Of a DNA stretch of 64,000 nt, positions 41,714 through 52,314 are shown piece after piece. Under the pieces are notes generated by a model. That model searched no databases, was not told the origin of the DNA, and saw only the letters and a program-made list of their open reading frames with translations. The position numbers and the translations under genes are program-made. Within the stretch, counting starts at the first letter, position 1; each line of letters opens with the position of its first letter. The DNA comes from Thermomonas sp. S9. Lineage in GTDB: Bacteria; Pseudomonadota; Gammaproteobacteria; Xanthomonadales; Xanthomonadaceae. Where the stretch lies: the NCBI RefSeq assembly GCF_024704365.1, contig NZ_JAJDFY010000001.1:658501-722500 (forward strand), in the 5' to 3' direction.

Positions 41714-42217
41714 ATGAGCGACACCGATGGCATCCGCCTGGTCCTGGAACAGGAGGGTGCATATGCCTTCAAGGTCAGCTTCGACGGCACCACGCTGGAG
41801 GCGCTGCATACCGACGAACCCGCGCCGCTCGGGGGCGGTGCCGGCCCGAATCCATCCGCGCTGCTGCTGGCGGGCGTGGCCAACTGCCTGTCGGCCAGCC
41901 TGGTGTTCGCCCTGCGCAAGTTCAAGAACAGCCCCGGCCCGATCCGCGCCGAGATCAGCGCGCGCAAGGAACGCAACGCAGAGGGGCGCTGGCGGATCCC
42001 GCGTGCGGAGGTGACCATCCGCCTCGCCGATCCGGCGGCGCAGCTGGAGCATTTCGAGCGCGTGCTGGCGCAGTTCGAGCAGTTCTGCATCGTCACCCAG
42101 AGCGTGCGCGAGGGCATGCAGGTGGACGTGAAAATAGTGGATGCCGACGGCGCGGAGTTCATCCCGGGCGATGAGCTGATGCGGGTGTCGGCGCGAGGAG
42201 GTCGCGATGATCGATGA
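41714..42217 (+). CDS. OsmC family protein
   Basis: 167 residues. OsmC/Ohr fold with the two redox cysteines in the expected places: VANCLSASLVFAL and FEQFCIVTQSVREG. Family members are thiol peroxidases that reduce organic hydroperoxides, and some react with persulfides or are found with sulfide oxidation genes. It starts 22 bases after the permease and overlaps the next gene by 11 bases, so it belongs to the same operon. Ohr versus OsmC subgroup was not resolved. Confidence 0.85.
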   Translation: MSDTDGIRLVLEQEGAYAFKVSFDGTTLEALHTDEPAPLGGGAGPNPSALLLAGVANCLSASLVFALRKFKNSPGPIRAEISARKERNAEGRWRIPRAEVTIRLADPAAQLEHFERVLAQFEQFCIVTQSVREGMQVDVKIVDADGAEFIPGDELMRVSARGGRDDR

Positions 42218-42632
42218 CGGCGGCACCCCGGCGCTGGCGCGCCCGGTGCGCACGGTGGGGCAGGGCATCCGCCTGCTGGAGCGCGCCGGGCTGATGGTGA
42301 TCCTGGCCGCCACCCTGGTCGCGATGGTGGCCGAGGTCCTGCACATGCTCGGCAAGGGCAAGGTGGACATCCCCGACCTGCTGCTGCTGTTCATGTACCT
42401 GGAGATGGTGGCCTTGGTCGGGATGTACTGGAGCAAGGGCAAGATGTCGGTGCGCATGCCGCTGTACATCGCCATGGTCGGCGTGGCCCGGCACATGATG
42501 ACCGACACCTCGCTGGCCGCGCCGTGGTCGCTGCTGGCCGGCGCCAGCGCCATCCTGGTGCTGGCGGTGGCGGTGCTGGTGGTGCGCTACGGCCATACCC
42601 GCTATCCCTATGGCGTCGGAGAGGATCTGTAG
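42207..42632 (+). CDS. PsiE-like inner-membrane protein
   Basis: 141 residues with four hydrophobic segments: AGLMVILAATLVAMVAEV, IPDLLLLFMYLEMVALVGM, MPLYIAMVGVARHMM and LAGASAILVLAVAVLVVRYG. The PsiE family (phosphate-starvation-inducible E) is recognised by the FMYLEMVALVGMYW region and the RHMMTDTS stretch. The function is unknown. Overlap with the OsmC gene indicates translational coupling; control by phosphate is not evident here. Confidence 0.8.
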   Translation: MIDDGGTPALARPVRTVGQGIRLLERAGLMVILAATLVAMVAEVLHMLGKGKVDIPDLLLLFMYLEMVALVGMYWSKGKMSVRMPLYIAMVGVARHMMTDTSLAAPWSLLAGASAILVLAVAVLVVRYGHTRYPYGVGEDL

Positions 42633-42702
42633 GGCGGACAAGAGGCACTCGTCCACTGGTGGCGCATGCAGCAAGTCCGGCAGGCATGCGCATGGAGTAC
42701 AT

Positions 42703-43143
42703 ATGAACGAATCTGCATCCCTGCTCATCGCCTGCCCGGCCTGCCACGCGCTCAACCGCGTGCCGCAGGCGCGGCTGGCGGAACATCCCAAGTGCGGCAA
42801 ATGCGGCGCGGCGCTGTTTGCCGGCAAGCCGCTGGCGCTGGATGAGCCCGGTTTCCATGCGCAGGTGGAGCGCGCCGGGCTGCCGGTGCTGGTCGATTTC
42901 TGGGCGCCGTGGTGCGGCCCGTGCCGGATGATGGCCCCGCAGTTCGAGGCCGCTGCCGCGCAGCTCGAGCCGCAGGTTCGCCTGGCCAAGGTCGACACCG
43001 AAGCGCAGCCGGCGCTGGGGGCGCGCTTCGGTATTCGCAGCATTCCCACCCTGGTCCTGTTCCGGCAGGGACGCGAGCTCGCGCGCCAGGCCGGCGCCAT
43101 GGGCGCGGCCGACATCGTGCGCTGGACCCGCCACTACCTTTGA
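42703..43143 (+). CDS. trxC: thioredoxin 2 (zinc-ribbon thioredoxin)
   Basis: 146 residues. An N-terminal zinc ribbon with two CxxC pairs (ACPACHALNRVP and HPKCGKCGAALF) precedes a thioredoxin fold with the WCGPC active site (VLVDFWAPWCGPCRMMAPQF), cis-Pro in RSIPTLVLF and a C-terminal helix. TrxC reduces disulfides and persulfides and is oxidative-stress linked. ATG 42703 gives MNESASLLIACPAC. It lies 70 bases after psiE in the sulfide-response operon, consistent with reducing protein persulfides or resetting sulfur carriers. Confidence 0.93.
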   Translation: MNESASLLIACPACHALNRVPQARLAEHPKCGKCGAALFAGKPLALDEPGFHAQVERAGLPVLVDFWAPWCGPCRMMAPQFEAAAAQLEPQVRLAKVDTEAQPALGARFGIRSIPTLVLFRQGRELARQAGAMGAADIVRWTRHYL

Positions 43144-43161
43144 TTCCAGCAGGATGCCGCC

Positions 43162-43521
43162 GTGAGCCAATCCTTCCCCGACCTCATCGACGATCTCAAT
43201 GCGGCGATCACCGCGCTGCGCGCCGGCGCGCCAGAGCCGATGCGCGCCTTTTCCGGGCTGGCCCGTGAAGCGCTCAAGCCCGGCGCACTCGACACCAAGA
43301 CCAAGGAGCTGATTGCCACCGCGATCTCGGTCGCGGTGCGTTGCGACGGCTGCATCGGCTTCCACGCCAAGGCGGCGATCAGGGCCGGCGCCAGCCGCGA
43401 GGAACTGCTGGAGACCCTGTCGATGGCGATCTACATGGGCGCGGGCCCGTCGATGATCTATGCCGCCGAGGCGCTGCGTGCGTTCGACGAGCTGTCCGCC
43501 CCGCGGGAGACCCAGGCATGA
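43162..43521 (+). CDS. carboxymuconolactone decarboxylase/AhpD-like protein
   Basis: 119 residues, all-helical AhpD/CMD fold. The redox motif CDGCIGFHAKAAIRAGAS has the CxxC plus downstream His of AhpD-type alkylhydroperoxidases rather than true decarboxylases. GTG start 43162, 18 bases after trxC. It overlaps the next gene by 4 bases. It may take electrons from thioredoxin 2, giving a thiol-peroxidase pair in the operon; this partnership is inferred from adjacency. Confidence 0.87.
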   Translation: MSQSFPDLIDDLNAAITALRAGAPEPMRAFSGLAREALKPGALDTKTKELIATAISVAVRCDGCIGFHAKAAIRAGASREELLETLSMAIYMGAGPSMIYAAEALRAFDELSAPRETQA

Positions 43522-44042
43522 GACGGGCGATGATCCCGGGCGTGCTGCTGGCACTGGCGGTGGCCGGCGGCTGCGCGCACGCTCCGAGCGCGCCGGCGGT
43601 GACCGCAGTGCAGCTCTACGAACCGCTGCCGGGGCTGTATACCTCCGGCCAGCCGGCGCCGGGCGACTGGCGCGCGCTGAAGGCGCACGGGGTGCGCACG
43701 GTGGTCGATCTGCGCGTGCCGGGTGAGCTCAAGGGGCGCGACGAATCCGCCGAGGTGCGCGGTGCCGGGCTGCGCTACGTCAATATCCCGGTGGCTGGCG
43801 GCCAGGGCCTGACCGAGGCCAACGCGCGCGCCCTGCACGCGGTGCTGGGCAAGGCGCACGCCGGCGTGCTGGTGCATTGCTCCAGCGGCAACCGCGCCGG
43901 CGCGCTGCTGGCGCTGGAGCAGTTCGAGTTCGATCACGCCGGAGCGGCGCAGGCGCTGGCCCTGGGCAAGGCCGCCGGGCTGACCCATCTGGAAGCGCCG
44001 CTGCGGCAGCATCTGGGCCTGCGCGCACCGGAGGCGAAATGA
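43518..44042 (+). CDS. DUF442/Blh-type sulfurtransferase or phosphatase-like lipoprotein
   Basis: 174 residues. The N-terminal lipobox LALAVAGGC gives a lipoprotein or exported form. The catalytic loop VLVHCSSGNRAGALLAL carries CxSGxR, the form seen in DUF442 domains of Blh persulfide sulfurtransferase/dioxygenase proteins of BigR operons, rather than the CX5R of classical tyrosine phosphatases. The upstream LYTSGQPAPGDW is also DUF442-typical. Persulfide transfer is therefore favoured over phosphatase activity, but only by family and context. Coupled to the genes on both sides by ATGA overlaps. Confidence 0.78.
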   Translation: MRRAMIPGVLLALAVAGGCAHAPSAPAVTAVQLYEPLPGLYTSGQPAPGDWRALKAHGVRTVVDLRVPGELKGRDESAEVRGAGLRYVNIPVAGGQGLTEANARALHAVLGKAHAGVLVHCSSGNRAGALLALEQFEFDHAGAAQALALGKAAGLTHLEAPLRQHLGLRAPEAK

Positions 44043-45172
44043 ACGCGCCGCGCATCACCGTGGTCGGCGCCGGTTTCGCCGGATTGACCGCACTGCGCAC
44101 CCTGCGCCGGCACGCGCCCGAGGCCGCGCTGACCCTGGTCGCGCCGCGCGCCGAGCTGCACTACCTGCCGGGCAGCATCTGAGCCGCCCGCCGGCACCCG
44201 CCGGCGCGAGGATCTGGTGGTGCCGCTGGACGACTTCCTTGCCCGCCAGCGCATCGGCTTCCATAAAGCGCACGCCACCGGGCTGTCGGCGGATGCGCGG
44301 GTGCTGCACACCGACGCCGGTGATGTCCGCAACGACGGCTTGCTCCTCGCCACCGGCGCGCGCTTCCTGCGCAAGCTGCCTGGGATCGAGCACGCCATCA
44401 TTCCCTGCGACGGCATCGCCGCCGGCGAGGCCATCCGCGACCGCCTGGCGGCGCTGGACGGCGGCACGCTGTGCTTCGGCTTCGGCGCCAATCCGAACGA
44501 GCCGGTCGCCATGCGCGGCGGGCCGGTGTTCGAGTTCCTGTTCGGGATCGACACCCTGCTGCGCAGGCAGCGCCGGCGCGAGCGCTTCCGGCTGGTGTTC
44601 TTCAGCCCCTCCGACAGGCCCGGCCAGCGGCTGGGCGAAAAAGCGGTGGGCATGCTCCTGGACGAGATGCGCAAGCGCGGCATCGACACCGTGCTGGGCG
44701 AGAAGCCGGTGCGTTGCGAGCCGGACGCGGTGCAGCTGGAACGCACCCGCCTCGACAGCGCGATGACCGTCTTCATGCCCGGCCTGACCGGCCAGGCGTG
44801 GCTGGATGCGACCGCGCTGCCGCGTTCGCCGGGCGGCTTCGTGCAGGGCGATGCGCAGTGCCGGGTGCCGGGCGTGGCCTGCACCTTCGTGGCCGGGGAT
44901 GGCGGCAGCTTCCCGGTCCCGACTGGTTGCCCAAGCAGGCGCACCAGGCCGATCTGCAGGCCGAGGTGGCGGCGCGCAATCTGCTGCGCACCCTGCGCGG
45001 CGAGCCGGTGGAAGAAGCGTTCACCGCCGAGCTGATCTGCATCGTGGATACCCTCGACCGCGGCTTGCTGGTGACCCGCAAGGGCGACGGCGGGCGCGCC
45101 CTGCCGCCGCTGCGGCTGATGCACTGGGCCAAGGCAGCGTTCGAGAAGCGCTACCTGCGCCAGTACCGCTGA
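44039..45172 (+). CDS. FAD-dependent NDH-2/SQR-like oxidoreductase, two frameshifts
   Basis: About 377 residues. N-terminal FAD site ITVVGAGFAGLTALRTLRRHAPEAALTLVAP and LHYLPGSI, then LLLATGARFLRKLPGIEHAI, GTLCFGFGANPN, and the C-terminal RGLLVTRKGDGG..LMHWAKAAFEKRYLRQYR, similar to SQR/flavocytochrome-c sulfide dehydrogenase relatives. Lesions: TGAG at 44180-44183, where TGG is expected, and a missing G at 44912-44916 (repair gives FPGPDWLPKQAHQADLQAEV). It is the last gene of the operon, coupled to the DUF442 gene. A second sulfide- or thiol-oxidising flavoprotein is plausible; a coenzyme A-disulfide or NADH role is not excluded. Confidence 0.82.
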
Positions 45173-45200
45173 GCGCAGGCGCCGGTGCGCCGCGCGCGGG

Positions 45201-45461
45201 TCAGGCCGCGGCGCGCCAGGCGAAGCCGGTGGCGCAGGCCAGCGCCACCGGCCACAGCAGCAGTGGCGAGAACAGCCGGCGCAGCACGCCGGATTCGAAG
45301 CGGAAGCCGCTGCCGTGCACGAACAGCGCGCACACCGCCAGCAGCACCAGGGTCATCCAGCCGTGCTCGGCGGCGCTCAGTTCCCGCCCGCGCGCAGCGG
45401 GCAGGAACAGCAGCCCCAGCGCCAGCAGCGCGCCGAGCAGCAGCGAGGCCAGCCGCGCCAT
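45201..45461 (-). CDS. YbgE-like cytochrome bd operon protein
   Basis: 86 residues with two to three membrane segments: LASLLLGALLALGLLFL, GWMTLVLLAVCALFVHGSGF and LLLWPVALACATGFAW. It sits at the end of the cyd operon in the YbgE position, 8 bases after cydX, and resembles the small cyd-operon membrane proteins. The function is unknown; an assembly or stability role for the oxidase is inferred from position. Start ATG 45461. Confidence 0.7.
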   Translation of the reverse strand: MARLASLLLGALLALGLLFLPAARGRELSAAEHGWMTLVLLAVCALFVHGSGFRFESGVLRRLFSPLLLWPVALACATGFAWRAAA

Positions 45462-45469
45462 CGCGCCGA

Positions 45470-45595
45470 TCAGGGCGCCTGGAACGGCGCCTTCACGCCG
45501 CGCGCGCGGTCGCTCTTCATTTCGTACCACATCGCATTGAGGATGGCGAAGGCCGCCGCGAACGCGATGCCGAGGATCCACGAGAAGTACCACAT
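45470..45595 (-). CDS. cydX: cytochrome bd oxidase small subunit CydX
   Basis: 41 residues: MWYFSWILGIAFAAAFAILN followed by a polar tail. The single transmembrane helix with the MWYFSWILG opening is diagnostic of CydX, required for stable active cytochrome bd. Its ATG overlaps the cydB stop. It lies in an out-of-frame position inside a longer shadow frame and is easily missed. Confidence 0.92.
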   Translation of the reverse strand: MWYFSWILGIAFAAAFAILNAMWYEMKSDRARGVKAPFQAP

Positions 45596-46728
45596 CAGTA
45601 GCCACCTCCATGACGGGCGTGTTCTTCGACCTGCGCGCGGGTCACCTGCCCGCGCATGATGCGGAAGGCCCAGGTGCTGTAGGCCAGGATCAGCGGCAGG
45701 AACACCACCGCCGCGAACAGCATGATCCCGAGCGTGCGTGCGCTGGACGAGGCGTCCCACACGGTCAGCCCGTGCGCCGGGGCGGTCGCCGAGGGCAGCA
45801 GGAACGGGAACAGCGCGATGCCGGCGGTCAGGATCACGCCGGCCACCGCCACGCAGCTGGCGACGAAGGCCGCCACCCGCTGGCGCACCACCACCACCAG
45901 CAGCATCGCGAGCGCGGCCAGCGTCGGCACCAGCCACAGCACCGGATGCGCCTGCTGGTTGGCCAGCCACGCGCCGGCGCTCACCACGACCTGCTTGTGC
46001 AGCGGGTTGGACGGCGCGTCGGTGGCCACCGGGCCGACGATGGCATGCCCCGGCAGCACGCTCAGCCACGCACCTGCGGCGATGAACGCCAGCAGGGTGA
46101 TGGCCGCCGCGCCCTTGGCGACCTTGTGTGCACGATCGCCCACCGCGCCTTCCACCTTCATCGCCGCGAAGCCGGCACCGTGCATCACCAGCATCGCCAG
46201 GCTGACCACACCGGCCAGCAGCGCGAACGGGTGGAACAGGCCGAAGAAATGGCCGTCGTACACCGGCAGCAGGGTGTCGGTGAGATGGAACGGCACGCCC
46301 AGGAACAGGTTGCCGAACGCCACCCCGAACACCAGCGCCGGCACCGCGCCGGCCACCGTCAGCGCCCAGTCCCACAGGTTGCGCCAGGCGGGGTGTGCGA
46401 CCTTGTTGCGGAAGTTGAAGCCGACCGGGCGCAGGATCAGCGCCAGCAGCACCAGCAGCATGGCGAAGTAGAAGCCCGAGAATGCGGCCGCATACAGCAT
46501 CGGCCAGGCCGCGAACACCGCGCCGCCGCCGAGGACGAACCACACCTGGTGGCCTTCCCAGTGCGGTTCGATCGCCTCCAGCGCCATCCGCCGTTCGGTG
46601 TCGTCGCGGGTAATGAAGCGGTAGATCGCGCCCAGGCCCAGGTCGTAGCCGTCGGTGACGGCAAAGCCGATCAGCAGGATGCCCAGCAGCAGCCACCAGA
46701 TCTCGCGCAGGGTGCCGTAATCAAACAT
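45595..46728 (-). CDS. cydB: cytochrome bd ubiquinol oxidase subunit II
   Basis: 377 residues, about eight membrane segments, intact. N-terminus MFDYGTLREIWWLLLGILLIGFAVTDGYDLG is characteristic, followed by EPHWEGHQVWFVLGGGAVFAAWP and RPVGFNFRNK. It pairs with CydA to form the bd oxidase, a quinol:O2 reductase with high oxygen affinity and tolerance of sulfide, cyanide and NO. It overlaps cydA by 8 bases and cydX by 1. Confidence 0.97.
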   Translation of the reverse strand: MFDYGTLREIWWLLLGILLIGFAVTDGYDLGLGAIYRFITRDDTERRMALEAIEPHWEGHQVWFVLGGGAVFAAWPMLYAAAFSGFYFAMLLVLLALILRPVGFNFRNKVAHPAWRNLWDWALTVAGAVPALVFGVAFGNLFLGVPFHLTDTLLPVYDGHFFGLFHPFALLAGVVSLAMLVMHGAGFAAMKVEGAVGDRAHKVAKGAAAITLLAFIAAGAWLSVLPGHAIVGPVATDAPSNPLHKQVVVSAGAWLANQQAHPVLWLVPTLAALAMLLVVVVRQRVAAFVASCVAVAGVILTAGIALFPFLLPSATAPAHGLTVWDASSSARTLGIMLFAAVVFLPLILAYSTWAFRIMRGQVTRAQVEEHARHGGGY

Positions 46729-48334
46729 GGCCGTTCTCCTTGGTCTGCGGGGCGTTCTGCGGGGACGTTGTGGTCTCGGTCTCGTGCGCCATCTGCGCCT
46801 GCGGCAGCGGCCACAGCTTCAGGCCTTCCGGCCCGGCCTTGGCCATCTTGCGCATCAGGAACACGTCGAATACCGCCAGCGTGGTGTACAGCACGACGAA
46901 GCCGACCAGGCTGCCGGTCACCTGCGCCGCGCTGGTCGAGGACACGCCCAGGAAGGTCGGCAGCACGCCGTCGATCGCCCACGGCTGGCGTCCGTACTCG
47001 GCCACGATCCAGCCCAGCTCCGCCGCCACCCACGGCAGCGGCAGGCTGAAGAACGCCACCCGCAGGAACAGCCGGTTGTCCAGCTTGCGCACGCTGGCCA
47101 GGTAGAACGCCCACGCGAACAGGGCGATGAAGAAGAAGCCCAGCGCGACCATGATCCGGAACGAGAAGAACAGCACCGGCACGTTCGGCACGGTGGACCA
47201 GGCCGCTTTCTCGATCACCGCCTCGTCGGCCTTGGCCGGATCGTCCACGTACTTCATGGTCAGCAGGCCGAAGCCGAGGTCGTCGCGCTTGTCCAGAAAG
47301 GCCTGACGCTTGGCGGGGTTGTCCGGATCGGCGCGCACCGCGTTCAGCGCGGCGTGCGCGGCGATGCCGTTGCGGATGCGCTGCTTGTTCTGCTCCACCA
47401 GGTCGTGGATGCCGTGCACCTGCTCGTCCAGCGAGCGGGTGGCGATCAGGCCCAGCGCCCACGGGATCTTGATCGCGGCCTTGGTTTCATGCGTCTGCAT
47501 GTCCGGAATGCCGAACAGGGTGAACGGCGCCGGCGCCGGTGCGGTGTGCCATTCGGCTTCGATCGCGGCCAGCTTCATCTTCTGGTTTTCGGAGACCGTG
47601 TAGCCGCTCTCGTCGCCCAGCACCACCACGCTCAGCGCCGCGGCCAGGCCGAAGCTGGCGGCGACCGCGAGTGAACGCCGCGCGAACTGCACGTTGCGGC
47701 CCTTGAGCAGGTACCAGGCGCTGATCGACAGCACGAACATCGCGCCGGTGACATAGCCGGCGCTCACGGTATGCACGAACTTCGACTGCGCCACCGGGTT
47801 GAACAGCACCGCGGCGAAGTCGGTCACCTCCATGCGCATGGTCTGGAAGTTGAACTCGGCGCCGACCGGGTTCTGCATCCAGCCGTTGGCGATCAGGATC
47901 CACAGCGCCGAGAAGTTGGCGCCCAGCGCCATCAGCCAGGTGATGACCATGTGCTGCAGCTTGCTCATGCGGTCCCAGCCGAAGAAGAACAGGCCGACGA
48001 AGGTGCTCTCCAGGAAGAACGCCATCAGACCTTCGATCGCCAGCGGCGCGCCGAAGATGTCGCCGACGTAGTGCGAGTAGTAGGCCCAGTTGGTGCCGAA
48101 CTGGAACTCCATGGTGATACCGGTGGCCACGCCCATGGCGAAGTTGATGCCGAACAGCACGCCCCAGAACTTCACCATCTGCTTCCAGATGACGCGCCCG
48201 GTCATCACGTACACGCTTTCCATGATCGCAAGCAAGAGCGCCAGCCCCAGCGTGAGCGGCACGAACAGGAAGTGATAGAGCGCGGTGATCGCGAATTGCA
48301 ATCGCGAGAGATCGACGACGTGCAGGTCAGGCAT
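46721..48334 (-). CDS. cydA: cytochrome bd ubiquinol oxidase subunit I
   Basis: 537 residues, intact. Heme-ligand region LSRLQFAITALYHFLFVPLTLG near residues 10-30, second heme His in SKFVHTVSAGY, and the GRQPW signature in VAEYGRQPWAIDGVLPT. The quinol-binding Q loop (between GDESGYTVSENQKM and the FFSF region) is of the long, E. coli-like type. Catalyses quinol oxidation with reduction of O2 to water. The upstream gene is cydP; the operon promoter overlaps an operator nearly identical to that of sqr. Confidence 0.97.
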   Translation of the reverse strand: MPDLHVVDLSRLQFAITALYHFLFVPLTLGLALLLAIMESVYVMTGRVIWKQMVKFWGVLFGINFAMGVATGITMEFQFGTNWAYYSHYVGDIFGAPLAIEGLMAFFLESTFVGLFFFGWDRMSKLQHMVITWLMALGANFSALWILIANGWMQNPVGAEFNFQTMRMEVTDFAAVLFNPVAQSKFVHTVSAGYVTGAMFVLSISAWYLLKGRNVQFARRSLAVAASFGLAAALSVVVLGDESGYTVSENQKMKLAAIEAEWHTAPAPAPFTLFGIPDMQTHETKAAIKIPWALGLIATRSLDEQVHGIHDLVEQNKQRIRNGIAAHAALNAVRADPDNPAKRQAFLDKRDDLGFGLLTMKYVDDPAKADEAVIEKAAWSTVPNVPVLFFSFRIMVALGFFFIALFAWAFYLASVRKLDNRLFLRVAFFSLPLPWVAAELGWIVAEYGRQPWAIDGVLPTFLGVSSTSAAQVTGSLVGFVVLYTTLAVFDVFLMRKMAKAGPEGLKLWPLPQAQMAHETETTTSPQNAPQTKENGHV

Positions 48335-48340
48335 GACGGC

Positions 48341-48547
48341 TTACCTCGATGACGAGGGAACGGAAGGAGATTGCAGCTGGCGGGCCACCGCGTCGGCATC
48401 GACCGTCGGGCGCTGGCCGGGGCCGAAGAACAGCATGAAGAGCAGGCTGAGCAGGCACAGCTTGATCGCGATCAGCAGCAGCAGGTGGCGGCGCAGCCAG
48501 GCCCAGGGCGACGCAAGGCCCGGAGCGCGGGAGTGGTCGGTTGCCAT
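48341..48547 (-). CDS. cydP: small membrane protein CydP (putative cytochrome oxidase small subunit)
   Basis: 68 residues. One strong membrane helix, HLLLLIAIKLCLLSLLFMLFFGPGQRP, follows a short positively charged N-terminus, and a polar tail follows. The position immediately upstream of cydA (6 bases) and the FFGPGQRP motif match the CydP family of Xanthomonads and Betaproteobacteria. The function is unproven. First gene of the cyd operon. Confidence 0.83.
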   Translation of the reverse strand: MATDHSRAPGLASPWAWLRRHLLLLIAIKLCLLSLLFMLFFGPGQRPTVDADAVARQLQSPSVPSSSR

Positions 48548-48581
48548 GGCCGTCGGTGTCCGTCGTGGCAGAACCCGGCAT

Positions 48582-48610
48582 ACATTATTTCAGATATTCC
48601 TAATATACAA
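48582..48610 (-). promoter_or_regulatory. promoter of the cyd operon
   Basis: On the minus strand TTGTAT (48605-48610) and TAATGT (48582-48587) with 17-base spacing, 34 bases before the cydP ATG. Confidence 0.6.
48585..48608. promoter_or_regulatory. BigR-type operator over the cyd promoter
   Basis: Half-sites TTATTTCAGA and CCTAATATAC with a 4-base spacer. Aligned to the operator at 35729-35752, 17 of 24 bases are identical, including the CTAATATA core and TTAT.TCAG. It overlaps the -10 and the edge of the -35. The region is AT-rich in an otherwise GC-rich genome. Confidence 0.6.
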
Positions 48611-48648
48611 GCGCACAGGCCGTTCTGGGACAAAATGTCCAGCAAGGC

Positions 48649-49645
48649 TCAATCCGCGATTTCCAGACGGTCGCGGCCGTTCTGCTTGGCCCGGTACAGC
48701 GCGGCATCGGCACGCGCAAGCCATTGCTCGCGCGTTTCTCCCGGCTGCAGGACGGCACCGCCGGCCGATACGGTGACCGGCATGTCTTGTACGCGCAACC
48801 TGGCGTGGACCAGCGCCTGCAGTTTGGCGAAGGCCGCCTGGGCGCCGGCAATGCCAGTATTTTCGAGCAGCAGCACGAACTCCTCGCCGCCGTAGCGGAA
48901 CAGACGATCGTTGGCGCGGGTGTGGGAGTGGATCAGGGCCACGAATTGGCACAGCACCTGGTCGCCGGCCTCATGCCCGTAGCGATCGTTGACTTGCTTG
49001 AAGTGGTCGAGATCGAACAGCAGCAGCGCGCTCGGGCGCAACTGGCGCGCGCTGGCCGCCATGGCGATGTCCAGTTCCTGCTCCAGCGCGCGGCGGTTGC
49101 GGGCGCCGGTCAGGGCATCGTGGGTGGCCAGGGTTTCCAGCATCCGGTGCTGCACGGCCGTACGGTGGGCAAAAATGAACGCGAACAGCGCGACCAGCAG
49201 CTGGGTGGTGACCACGCTGGCGCGCTGCACGGGATCGTCGAATGCGCCGGGAATGAATTGCGCCAGCGCGATCCCGGCCAGCGCCAGGGTGACCGCGATA
49301 TTGCGGCCCGTGATGAAGGAATTGGCCAGCATGGCCACGTACAGCTCAGTACAGGCCCGCCTTCCCCAGCAGGGCCTCCACGACGAGGCTGCCGATCGTG
49401 TTGCACAGTGCGATCGTCAAGCCGGCGCGGTCGGGATTGCCGCCGCGCCAGGCATACAGCGCGCTGCCGCAGATGAGGCTGGCCACCAGCAAATCGGCGC
49501 TGCCGGCGACCGGATTGCCCTGCCAGAAGCGCAGCAGACTGAACGGCAGGATGGCCAGCACGCCGATCGCGCCCAGTACCGAGATCATGCTCAGCTGAAA
49601 GTCGTTGCGCAGCCGGAACAGGACGTTGGAGATTGCAGCCCTCAT
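48649..49645 (-). CDS. membrane diguanylate cyclase (GGDEF), frameshifted
   Basis: About 331 residues. The N-terminal half has about six membrane segments (QLSMISVLGAIGVLAILPFSLL, ADLLVASLICGSALYAW, and after the lesion AMLANSFITGRNIAVTLALAGIAL). The C-terminal GGDEF domain is complete: DALTGARNRRALEQEL, FDLDHFKQVNDRYGHEAGD and FRYGGEEFVLLL, with an RxxD inhibitory site (RAND) five residues before. It should make c-di-GMP, with product feedback. The frame is broken at 49345-49348 by TGAG on the coding strand in place of TGG; the two pieces would otherwise be separate 99- and 229-residue frames. Located upstream of the cyd operon on the same strand. Confidence 0.87.
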
Positions 49646-49683
49646 GGGGAAATTGCAGGCACGAGGCGGGTCGATGTGCAGTG

Positions 49684-49714
49684 CGTGCCGCCCGCCATGC
49701 AGGCGGGCGGCACG
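49684..49714. terminator. strong hairpin downstream of hppA
   Basis: 13-bp perfect stem CGTGCCGCCCGCC paired with GGCGGGCGGCACG, loop ATGCA, starting 6 bases beyond the hppA stop. There is no T run, so it may act as an RNA-stabilising 3' hairpin rather than an efficient terminator. Confidence 0.55.
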
Positions 49715-49720
49715 GCAGGG

Positions 49721-51862
<2,142 letters not shown>

Positions 51863-52000
51863 GAAACCCCTCCCCGGGAATTCGAATGGAAGACGTCAGG
51901 TTGCCGCGCCCGCCGCGCGGCGGGCACGGCCCGACTATCGCATACCCGGGCATGGTCTGCGGTGGCCAGCCGATGCTGCAACCGCACATCCGGCGATACG

Positions 52001-52225
52001 TCAGTCGGGGATCTGCACCCGTTTCAGGCGCGCGCCGGCGCCGGTTTTCACCAGCACCTGCGATTTCGCGCAGCCGAACCGTTGCGCCACCAGCGCCACC
52101 AGCTCGGCGTTCGCCTTGCCGTCCACCGGCGGCGACTTCAGTTGCGCCAGCCAGCTGCCGTCCGCCTGCGGGGTGAGCGCGGAGACGCGGCTGTTGGGCT
52201 TGGCTTTCACCATGAGGATGGGCAT
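52001..52225 (-). CDS. DUF167 family protein YggU
   Basis: 74 residues with the DUF167 core: VKAKPNSRVSALTPQADGSWLAQLKSPPVDGKANAELVALVAQRFG, including the conserved PPVDGKAN. A small alpha/beta protein of unknown function, often near pyrroline-5-carboxylate reductase or division genes. Intact. The 138-base gap to hppA holds the hppA 5' region with no other feature recognised. Confidence 0.9.
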   Translation of the reverse strand: MPILMVKAKPNSRVSALTPQADGSWLAQLKSPPVDGKANAELVALVAQRFGCAKSQVLVKTGAGARLKRVQIPD

Positions 52226-52256
52226 GGGCGCAGGATCGCATGCCGCGCTGCCCGCG

Positions 52257-52291
52257 GAAAAGCGAACGCCCGGCGCGGGCCGGGCGTTCGC
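52257..52291 (-). terminator. intrinsic terminator after the csgG-like gene
   Basis: Read on the minus strand: a perfect 13-bp stem (52262-52274 with 52279-52291, loop of 4) followed by TTTTCC. Good terminator for the gene ending at 52315. Confidence 0.8.
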
Positions 52292-52314
52292 GGGTGGCGC
52301 AGGGCGCGGAAGGC

